Shown: in pieces, positions 1 to 5,453 of the stretch | Position numbering within the stretch: position 1 is the first letter of the stretch | Layout of the letters: each line of letters opens with the position of its first letter | Source of the DNA: Lachnospiraceae bacterium | GTDB lineage: Bacteria; Bacillota; Clostridia; Lachnospirales; Lachnospiraceae | Length of the DNA: 9,921 bases | Direction of reading: 5' to 3' | Assembly (NCBI GenBank): GCA_017958465.1 | Contig: JAGDCQ010000006.1 | Coordinates: 1 to 9,921 of the forward strand | Made by a program: the position numbers and the translations under genes | Notes under the pieces: generated by a model | The model's database searches: none | What the model was told of the DNA's origin: nothing | Seen by the model: only the letters and a program-made list of their open reading frames with translations

Positions 1-158
1 CCCCTGCCCGGGAACGCAAGCGACCCGTAGAAAACCACCTTTACGTGCTTTGCCTCCGGAAAACGCGCCGCAAACAGCATCGCTGCATTAACAGGCCCGA
101 GCGTATGCGAGCTCGAAGGCCCCATGCCTATTTTATATAACGATCTTAATGAAAACAT
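1..158 (-). CDS. L-serine dehydratase (iron-sulfur dependent), N-terminal fragment
   Basis: This is the 5' end of a gene that runs off the left edge; only 52 codons are visible. The translation begins MFSLRSLYKIGMGPSSSHT, continues LGPVNAAMLFAARFPEA, and has YGSLAFPGRG close to the edge. The GPSSSHTxGP signature followed by a YGSLA-x-x-G-[KR]-G segment is characteristic of the beta domain of [4Fe-4S] L-serine ammonia-lyases, which convert L-serine to pyruvate and ammonia in the cytoplasm. The catalytic iron-sulfur alpha domain would lie outside the window, so it cannot be said whether this is a fused single-chain enzyme or a separate beta subunit. The ATG start is preceded on the minus strand by GGGAGCAGGAAGAT, which gives an acceptable AGGA-type ribosome binding site. 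A good promoter lies about 100 bp upstream, so the gene is probably transcribed on its own. Family identity is confident. Confidence 0.85.
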   Translation of the reverse strand, partial: MFSLRSLYKIGMGPSSSHTLGPVNAAMLFAARFPEAKHVKVVFYGSLAFPGR

Positions 159-202
159 ATCTTCCTGCTCCCTGCTGATAAAAAATGATCCAACCCCCGC
201 CG

Positions 203-256
203 GATCACACCGGTCACACCGATCACACCGATCACCCGGATCACACCGATCACCCT
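203..256. repeat. Six-copy 9-bp tandem repeat, consensus GATCACACC
   Basis: Six consecutive 9-bp units are visible: GATCACACC, GGTCACACC, GATCACACC, GATCACCCG, GATCACACC and GATCACCCT. Five of the six carry a GATC tetranucleotide. The array lies between the 861-residue gene and the L-serine dehydratase gene, and it begins directly downstream of that gene's predicted -10 box. An open reading frame across it on the minus strand gives only a monotonous VIG/VIR peptide and is not a gene. The array could be a multi-site operator, a variable-number tract affecting the leader, or simply slippage-derived sequence. Confidence 0.9.
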
Positions 257-257
257 T

Positions 258-285
258 ATGATAACATTTATGCGTGTCCTGTCAA
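258..285 (-). promoter_or_regulatory. Predicted sigma-A-type promoter for the L-serine dehydratase gene
   Basis: On the minus strand a perfect -35 box TTGACA (280-285) is followed after 16 bp by TATCAT (258-263), a five-of-six match to the -10 consensus. Transcription would start near position 251, inside the 9-bp tandem repeat, leaving a leader of about 90 nt before the ATG at 158. The promoter lies in the gap after the stop codon of the upstream 861-residue gene, which fits an independent transcription unit. Confidence 0.6.
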
Positions 286-332
286 CCTTGTAAAACAATA
301 TCAGCCGAGAGCGCGGGCGTCTACTTGCCCGT

Positions 333-2918
333 TCAGTCCGCATTTTCCTTAAAGCAGACTATCCGGTTGTTTTTCATATCGTTGCAAAGCTTAAGCGTCA
401 CCGGAGAAACATCATAAACACTGATAATGTCCTCCAGATCCGCGTATTCAGGCGAAATATCACCGAAAACATTTTGCAGGTTTTTAAGAAGGCCGGGATC
501 GAAGTGCCGTGTCTTTTGATTCTCAAATATAGCGATATAGAGAATGCCCGACTCAACAAGATCCTGGAAGAAGTGGCTCCCGTACGACAGTTCCGGGTTG
601 TACCCGGCTCTTGAGTCCGCCACCTCGCATATCGCTTCAAACTCGCTGATATCGGAGAACAGCGCAGGAACACCAAGCTCCGGTGAAGATGTGCCTATCC
701 GCCCCGGCACCATCAAAAGCATCTTCTTGCCGCTGCCGCGCAGCTTCCAGTTGATGCTGCCTATCGCCTGCCCGACACGGTGCTTTTCCTTGTATGGCAT
801 TTCGTAATACGCGACGGGATCGACGTTGACCACAATGTCCAGCTTTTCCAGACGCGAAAGCCCCATAGATGCATCTGTACACTCAAACAGTATATTGTTT
901 TCAGGCACATTCCCGGTGACAAACGTCTCGCCTGTATCGCTGTAGACCTGCAAAGGCCTGCACTGGAGCAGGTTTATGCAGTAGTCGCCGTCCTCCGAAA
1001 AATTGATCGTGAACTCCGTGTCTACAGGATTATCATATTCGTTCTGCAAAGTTGAAAGCATCAGGGACATTTGCTTCATAAGATCGTCTTTTTCGACTAT
1101 TCCCTGACAAGACACAAATTCGATATCCATATCACGTCCCTGTTCCCTGAACATCCGCTCGGTCTCAAAGTCGTGCTCGAAAAGAAGCCGTTTCACAAAA
1201 CGCGGCAAAAAAGGCTTAACATCATCAGGTTCGACCCTTTCAAGGCGTCCGGTCGCCCTGTTCATAAGTTCAAGGCGTCTTTGGGAATACTGGTGCTTTT
1301 CGGCCGAATTCCTTGATGTCGTGGCTTTTGGCCTGTCGAGGCTCACAAGCCTCGGATACGACCCTTCGGTCCTGTCCACGGCAGATGTCCCGAGCCCCAT
1401 TACAAGCCGGAGCATGCCGGCTTTCGGGTCAAGTCCCTCCATAAAACGGTAGGGGCTGAACGAATAGCCCACACCGGCTGCACAGGGCATGTAGTATTCA
1501 CTGTAATATGAACCCGAGACCCTTTGCACCAGAAGGGCCATCTGCTCGTCACGATCCTGCAGCCCCCTGCGGCTCCTGTAATCCAGCGCGGATCTGCTCA
1601 TTGTGCTTGCATATACCGTGCGGACGGCGTTTTCAAGCTCTTCAAGACGATGTGCCATATCGCCGGTATTTGAGCAGAAAACGGACTCATATTTACCCGC
1701 AAAAGCATTTCCGAACCCGTCTTCCAGGATCGAGCTCGACCTTACGATAATGGGATCCTGCCCGTAATATTCAAGGAGTTTTTCGAACTGTTCCTCCATA
1801 TCGCGCGAAAACCGGCCGGACAGAAGCTTTTCGGCAAATTCACCGGCCACGGAAAAATAGCCGTCACTGCTGCGCTGTCTGATCCTCATATCCCAGAACC
1901 CGTTTTCTACAATAAATGAGTAAAAGACATCGGAGCCGATATAAAAGGAATCGTGCGGTTCAAGTTTTCGATATATCTCCGGGCACCTGTTCTCGATGAT
2001 CTTTCTTGCAAGAAGCATTCCGCAGGCTTTCCCGCCGATCATCCCGGTGCCTATCATGCGCTTGCGGACCGCAAAATAGTCGCGAGGCCTGAAATTCTTG
2101 CGTATCATTTCCCGCATGCGTTCGTCACGTGTCATCATGATGTTACACATCCGGTGGCACGCATCCGTTACCGCCAGTCCGTTTTCAAGCATTGATTCGG
2201 TCATATTAAAGAAACGATCCCAGCTGTCAACGTTACTCCTGTCAAAGGAAGCCGCGCTTTCCGCAAGAACCTGGTAAAACCGGCTGGCCAGCACACCATC
2301 CATTATCGGTTTGAATTCTCCGGTCCCCGGAACATACAGGTGCGGCAGGAACATGGTCTCCGAATAGCGGTTCCAGATCTTATCTGGCCTGACGTAGACG
2401 TTATCGCTGTTTGAATAAACATCAAGAAAAAGCTGTGTAGTGTCCCTGATCTTAGCAATGGCCTGAAAGGAATGCTTGCCCCTTATAAGCGGGAAGAAAG
2501 CCACCGTATCGAGGATGAAAAGGTACGGGCAGGTCACCTGAAAAAAGTTGCCCATCATAAGGTCCGTTGCCCATGCCGTCTGGAGTTCCGACAGGCAGTC
2601 GAAAACATAGAACGCATCCCTGCCTTCCCTTGTGATGTGCTCACGTATCTCAACCGTGAAGTTTTCAAATCTGTGGTTCAGTTCCACATTTATGACCTTT
2701 ACGCCGGCCTGATCGTCCACAAGCGGCTCGTGCGAAGCGAACCTGAAGTATATCAGGTTGCGGCCGTCTCTTATGGCCTGATCCACATAGGGTTTTACAA
2801 AAAGCCTGAACTGTGACAGCTCGTCCACACGCCATACTACATTGTCCCCGAGACGGATATTGTCGAAGCATTCATCCATCTGCGGGATCCCGGATAACAC
2901 TCTTTCAAATGCAGCCAT
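333..2918 (-). CDS. KaiC-like/PEP-synthase-type ATP-grasp fusion protein (PEP/pyruvate-binding domain)
   Basis: An 861-residue cytoplasmic protein. The start ATG has GGGAGG five bases upstream. Residues 1-175 resemble the start of a KaiC/RAD55-type RecA fold (SGIPQMDECFDNIRLGDNVVW). The P-loop is absent, and a Walker-B-like strand, FYVFD, lies at 103-107. Residues 285-657 carry the N-terminal ATP-grasp domain of PEP synthase and pyruvate phosphate dikinase: GTGMIGGKACGM (290-301), VRSSS-x-x-ED (392-400), AFAGKYESVF (405-414), LVQRVSG (463-469) and the closing QCRPLQ (652-657). Family members phosphorylate a substrate from ATP through a phosphohistidine. Here neither the swivelling-histidine signature nor the PEP-binding barrel is visible, so a complete PEP synthase reaction is unlikely. 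Residues 735-757 may be a remnant of the swivel domain. The substrate is unknown. Such proteins are often annotated as PEP synthase, which probably overstates what is known. It appears to be a separate transcript from its neighbours. Confidence 0.8.
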   Translation of the reverse strand: MAAFERVLSGIPQMDECFDNIRLGDNVVWRVDELSQFRLFVKPYVDQAIRDGRNLIYFRFASHEPLVDDQAGVKVINVELNHRFENFTVEIREHITREGRDAFYVFDCLSELQTAWATDLMMGNFFQVTCPYLFILDTVAFFPLIRGKHSFQAIAKIRDTTQLFLDVYSNSDNVYVRPDKIWNRYSETMFLPHLYVPGTGEFKPIMDGVLASRFYQVLAESAASFDRSNVDSWDRFFNMTESMLENGLAVTDACHRMCNIMMTRDERMREMIRKNFRPRDYFAVRKRMIGTGMIGGKACGMLLARKIIENRCPEIYRKLEPHDSFYIGSDVFYSFIVENGFWDMRIRQRSSDGYFSVAGEFAEKLLSGRFSRDMEEQFEKLLEYYGQDPIIVRSSSILEDGFGNAFAGKYESVFCSNTGDMAHRLEELENAVRTVYASTMSRSALDYRSRRGLQDRDEQMALLVQRVSGSYYSEYYMPCAAGVGYSFSPYRFMEGLDPKAGMLRLVMGLGTSAVDRTEGSYPRLVSLDRPKATTSRNSAEKHQYSQRRLELMNRATGRLERVEPDDVKPFLPRFVKRLLFEHDFETERMFREQGRDMDIEFVSCQGIVEKDDLMKQMSLMLSTLQNEYDNPVDTEFTINFSEDGDYCINLLQCRPLQVYSDTGETFVTGNVPENNILFECTDASMGLSRLEKLDIVVNVDPVAYYEMPYKEKHRVGQAIGSINWKLRGSGKKMLLMVPGRIGTSSPELGVPALFSDISEFEAICEVADSRAGYNPELSYGSHFFQDLVESGILYIAIFENQKTRHFDPGLLKNLQNVFGDISPEYADLEDIISVYDVSPVTLKLCNDMKNNRIVCFKENAD

Positions 2919-2960
2919 AAAAACCTCCCGACTTCTGCTGAGGGCATTCGCTTATCGCGC

Positions 2961-2999
2961 AAAAAAAGGCAAAGACACCGTTTTGGCGCCTTTGCCTTT
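2961..2999 (-). terminator. Strong intrinsic terminator hairpin in the intergenic leader
   Basis: Read on the minus strand, AAAGGCAAAG and CTTTGCCTTT form a perfect 10-bp stem around a loop of about 15 nt that can pair partly by itself. The stem runs straight into a tract of seven Ts. It is 108 bp after the GNAT stop codon and 42 bp before the start of the 861-residue gene. The simplest reading is termination of the GNAT transcript. If the downstream gene's promoter lies upstream of it, the hairpin would instead be an attenuator. Confidence 0.8.
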
Positions 3000-3006
3000 A
3001 TCTACG

Positions 3007-3017
3007 ATCATATTATC
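3007..3017 (-). promoter_or_regulatory. Possible -10 region for the 861-residue gene
   Basis: The minus strand reads TGTGATAATATGATC here. It contains an extended -10 (TG, one base, then GATAAT at 3012-3017) overlapping a second -10-like TATGAT at 3007-3012. No convincing -35 box is spaced correctly upstream. Transcription from here would begin almost at the base of the terminator hairpin at 2961-2999. This is the best candidate in the gap, but it is weak. Confidence 0.3.
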
Positions 3018-3106
3018 ACATCTGTTCGCAATATTCCAGTATTATTGCAAGGGTATTATTGTTTTTTTGATTTATAAATCAGTGACATAACGTTACGCCG
3101 CAACCC

Positions 3107-3664
3107 TCACCTTTTTACTTCCCGCACCATCATATATTCATTCAGCATAGTCCCATCCTTCAGACGGATGCCGTTCGGCTTCACGCCTGTTATGCGGAAG
3201 CCCATTTTTTCATAAAGCGCGCGGGCGCGAGTATTCCCTTCGATAAAGTCGAGCTCCATTTGTGTGATGTTCTTGTTCGCCTCTGCGATACGTATCAGTT
3301 CTTCAAACATCCTTGTGCCGATCCCCAGGTTCCAATACTCCTTTAACAGTGCGATCGCAACAGTTGCACGGTGGCGTGTCTTCAGCATCGTGCTCCACCT
3401 GACATCGCAGTTTCCGGCAATCTTTCCGTCTACAAGACATACGAGCATGGTTTCGTTTTCAGCCGTGCGCATGCGGTCAAAAAGCGCCTTCTCGCCCTCG
3501 GGTGTATATTTTGTGCACTCCTCGGGATAACGCAGGATGAAATCCGTTTCTCCCGACGAAACGTACAGATAATCAAGCACTCCCTGTATATCTTCATCCC
3601 CCGGGCTGCGGAGAACAGCCTTGCGCCCGTCCTTCAAAGTAAATTCAATATCTTTTACAAACAT
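3107..3664 (-). CDS. GNAT family N-acetyltransferase
   Basis: A 185-residue cytoplasmic protein with the Gcn5-related acetyltransferase fold, which moves an acetyl group from acetyl-CoA to an amine of a small molecule or protein. Motif A is visible as the strand RATVAIAL followed by the acetyl-CoA pyrophosphate loop NLGIGT (residues 112-117). Motif B follows as ELDFIEGNTRARALYEKMGF (residues 137-156). The substrate cannot be told from sequence. I chose the ATG at 3664 because GAGGG lies six bases upstream. A GTG start at 3712 would add 16 residues, but it has GGAG almost abutting it and would lie only about 9 nt from the predicted transcription start. The gene is divergent from the response regulator and is followed by a strong terminator, so it is probably monocistronic. 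No functional link to its neighbours is evident. Confidence 0.88.
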   Translation of the reverse strand: MFVKDIEFTLKDGRKAVLRSPGDEDIQGVLDYLYVSSGETDFILRYPEECTKYTPEGEKALFDRMRTAENETMLVCLVDGKIAGNCDVRWSTMLKTRHRATVAIALLKEYWNLGIGTRMFEELIRIAEANKNITQMELDFIEGNTRARALYEKMGFRITGVKPNGIRLKDGTMLNEYMMVREVKR

Positions 3665-3670
3665 TTTTAT

Positions 3671-3675
3671 CCCTC
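3671..3675 (-). promoter_or_regulatory. Ribosome binding site that sets the GNAT start
   Basis: GAGGG on the minus strand, six bases before the ATG at 3664. It supports that start over the in-frame GTG further upstream at 3712. Confidence 0.6.
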
Positions 3676-3727
3676 TTTTCAGTTTATCGATCTGCTTTAA
3701 GAGCAGGTTCACATCTCCTATTTGATC

Positions 3728-3756
3728 ATTCTACGTCAAAAGGCGGTTTCATGCAA
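3728..3756 (-). promoter_or_regulatory. Predicted promoter for the GNAT gene
   Basis: On the minus strand TTGCAT (3751-3756) is followed after exactly 17 bp by TAGAAT (3728-3733), a five-of-six -10 match. The start point would be near 3721, giving a leader of about 57 nt to the ATG at 3664. Confidence 0.45.
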
Positions 3757-3764
3757 GAAAAACC

Positions 3765-3781
3765 ACCGGAACAAGGCCGGT
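3765..3781. repeat. Short inverted repeat between divergent promoters
   Basis: ACCGG (3765-3769) and CCGGT (3777-3781) form a perfect inverted repeat separated by 7 bp. It lies between the predicted -35 boxes of the GNAT gene and of the response regulator. The position suits a dimeric regulator's operator, but the arms are only 5 bp, so chance is a real possibility. Confidence 0.35.
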
Positions 3782-3785
3782 CCTG

Positions 3786-3814
3786 TTGTTTTTTCCCCCG
3801 TTTTATGCTACGAT
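3786..3814 (+). promoter_or_regulatory. Predicted extended -10 promoter for the response regulator
   Basis: A weak -35 TTGTTT (3786-3791) is followed after 17 bp by TACGAT (3809-3814). A TG dinucleotide one base upstream makes it an extended -10 (TGCTACGAT). Transcription would start near 3821, leaving a very short leader that carries the ribosome binding site at 3827-3831. Confidence 0.4.
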
Positions 3815-3826
3815 TATTATGTTTTT

Positions 3827-3831
3827 GGAGG
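3827..3831 (+). promoter_or_regulatory. Ribosome binding site that sets the response regulator start
   Basis: GGAGG with a 6-nt spacing to the ATG at 3838. It shows that the in-frame ATG at 3751 is not the start; the extra 29 residues it would add precede the receiver domain and resemble nothing. Confidence 0.8.
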
Positions 3832-3837
3832 ACAATC

Positions 3838-5388
3838 ATGCGATCACTTTATATAGCAGATGACGAAATATCCATACGAAGCGGCATAAAGCTTTTGCTT
3901 GACTGGGAAGCGCTCGGTTACAGGCTCTGCGGCGAATCCGGGAACGGAACGGATGCCGCGGCCGACTTAAAAGCCCTTAAACCCGACCTGGTGCTGATGG
4001 ATATCCGCATGCCCGGGCAGGATGGTATCGAAGTTATCAGGGAGCTGACCGAATCAGGTTTTTCGGGCCATTTCATAATACTCTCCGGCTACTCTGACTT
4101 CAAATATGCCCAGGCGGCCATGAAATACAACGTTCGACATTATATCACAAAACCCATAGATGAGGATGAACTGCAGGCTGCTGTGGAGGAGATCACGGCA
4201 GCGCTTGAGCAGAAAGACAATGCTGCTTCTAAACAGCTCTATCTGCAGAGCCGGTCAAAAAAAGAGGTCCTGTCGGACATCTTAAGCCGCAGCATCGACC
4301 TCTCTCTTTTGCGAAGCGACGATCTCGGGCTTTCAGCCGACAGATACCAGCTTGTTGCTTACGAGAATTTCAAGCTTTCCGCCGAGCCGCTGCACTTCCG
4401 TTTTTCAGAGCTTTTCAATGCCGCCGAAAAAGGTTCCGGCGTCTCTGTTCATTTTGAGTACCGCCATCATGACCTGCTCCTGCTCATAGGCGAAGAAGGG
4501 ATAAACCTTTTCAACCGTTTCCTTTCGCACTACGAGTCAGCGCCCGAGCACGGCAGCCCTCTTGATTCGATCTTTATCGCATACAGCAACGTTGTCGGCA
4601 CCCTTGCGGAGCTGCCCGACTCGTATCTGCAGCTTGACGCCCTGCTCTCCCGCCGCTTTTTCTGCGTGCAGGGCCAGCATGTTGTGGGTTTCAACGATCT
4701 GCCATCTGTTAACAGCGCGCTTTCCCCTCTTGAAAATTCGCGTCTGGACGGCTATACGAGCGAGCTTACGGACTATATTCAAACTTTCAACCGCAGGAAG
4801 CTGGCAGAAACGCTCTACACGATCGAAGAATACCTTTATCACGTTGATGCCGATATCTCGGCAGTCAAACTGTTCCTTGTGGACCTCTATTTGCGGATAA
4901 AGGATACCCTGACTCACCGTTACAATGCCCTGAATCTGCCTTTTGACACGAACCCTGATATCATTGCATTTATCAATAAGTGCAATTATCTTTATGAGAT
5001 AATCGTTTATTTTTCGCGACGCTTTGATGATCTTATGAAAGCGCTGGGCAATTCTTCGCGTGAGAGCGTGATAGATGATGTTATGTACTACATTGATCAC
5101 AATTACAGTGCAAACCTGAAACTCGAGATGATCGCGTCACTTTTCGGGTACAACAGTTCGTATCTCGGAAAGCTCTTCAACAAGACAGCCGGTGAGAACT
5201 TTAATTCGTACGTTGACCGTGTGCGTATCAATCACGCGCTGGAGATGCTGAAGGACGATAGTCTGAAGGTTTATGAGATTTCCGATAAAGTAGGCTACAG
5301 TAATGTGGACTATTTTCACAAGAAGTTCAAGAAGTTCACGGGCGAAAGCCCCGCCGAATACAGGCAGAAGCATATTGCTGCGGAGTGA
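3838..5388 (+). CDS. YesN-type response regulator (receiver domain plus AraC-type DNA-binding domain)
   Basis: A 516-residue cytoplasmic transcription regulator. Residues 3-120 form a receiver domain with the acidic pair D8-D9, the phospho-acceptor D55 in LVLMDIRMPG, the switch residue S83 in ILSGYSDFKY, and K105 in the conserved TKPID. Residues 121-405 are a long linker region with no recognised motif, typical in size for this family. Residues 409-513 are an AraC-type domain with two helix-turn-helix units: LKLEMIASLFGYNSSYLGKL (427-446), then EISDKVGYSNVDYFHKKFKK (480-499) and the closing GESPAEYR. Such regulators are normally phosphorylated by a YesM-type membrane histidine kinase and activate nearby sugar-uptake operons. 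Here the gene converges on an LplB/YtcP transporter operon, a likely target by proximity. No kinase gene is present in the window. All key residues are intact. Confidence 0.92.
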   Translation: MRSLYIADDEISIRSGIKLLLDWEALGYRLCGESGNGTDAAADLKALKPDLVLMDIRMPGQDGIEVIRELTESGFSGHFIILSGYSDFKYAQAAMKYNVRHYITKPIDEDELQAAVEEITAALEQKDNAASKQLYLQSRSKKEVLSDILSRSIDLSLLRSDDLGLSADRYQLVAYENFKLSAEPLHFRFSELFNAAEKGSGVSVHFEYRHHDLLLLIGEEGINLFNRFLSHYESAPEHGSPLDSIFIAYSNVVGTLAELPDSYLQLDALLSRRFFCVQGQHVVGFNDLPSVNSALSPLENSRLDGYTSELTDYIQTFNRRKLAETLYTIEEYLYHVDADISAVKLFLVDLYLRIKDTLTHRYNALNLPFDTNPDIIAFINKCNYLYEIIVYFSRRFDDLMKALGNSSRESVIDDVMYYIDHNYSANLKLEMIASLFGYNSSYLGKLFNKTAGENFNSYVDRVRINHALEMLKDDSLKVYEISDKVGYSNVDYFHKKFKKFTGESPAEYRQKHIAAE

Positions 5389-5416
5389 ACCGAATACATG
5401 ATCTGCAATTGACGCT

Positions 5417-5451
5417 AAAAAAGGGACCGCCACAACGGCAGTCCCCTTTTT
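5417..5451. terminator. Bidirectional intrinsic terminator between convergent genes
   Basis: A run of six As (5417-5422) precedes the stem GGGAC-c-GCC, loop ACAAC, GGC-a-GTCCC, then C and five Ts (5447-5451). The stem has one internal mismatch. A-run and T-run flank opposite sides, so it can terminate both the response regulator (plus, stop at 5388) and the transporter operon (minus, stop at 5454). Confidence 0.85.
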
Positions 5452-5453
5452 GC

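Noticed and set aside
203..256. Possible CRISPR array
   Set aside because: Units are 9 bp with no spacers; this is a plain tandem repeat.
311..332. Hairpin CGGGC-N8-GCCCG just after the ATP-grasp fusion stop codon as a terminator
   Set aside because: The stem is only 5-6 bp and no T tract follows directly on the minus strand; a T-rich stretch comes about 20 bases later. It may help termination but is not convincing.
146..343. A 65-codon open frame on the minus strand across the tandem repeat
   Set aside because: Its repetitive VIG/VIR peptide is just the 9-bp repeat translated, it overlaps the starts and ends of two real genes, and it runs through the promoter region.
2472..2816. A 114-codon open frame on the plus strand
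   Set aside because: It is antisense to the ATP-grasp fusion gene and shows no protein-like motif.
3665..3712. GTG start at 3712 giving a 201-residue acetyltransferase
   Set aside because: The only Shine-Dalgarno-like sequence nearly touches the GTG, and the predicted transcription start is about 9 bases away. The ATG at 3664 has a properly spaced GAGGG.
3765..3796. GC-rich inverted repeat followed by Ts as an intrinsic terminator
   Set aside because: It lies between divergent genes, where no transcript should end, and the T run is separated from the stem.
3751..3837. ATG at 3751 as the response regulator start
   Set aside because: It would add 29 residues unlike any receiver domain and would lie upstream of the predicted promoter. 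GGAGG at 3827-3831 points to the ATG at 3838.
4537..5100. A 187-codon open frame on the minus strand
   Set aside because: It is antisense to the response regulator, has no ribosome binding site of note and no recognisable motif.
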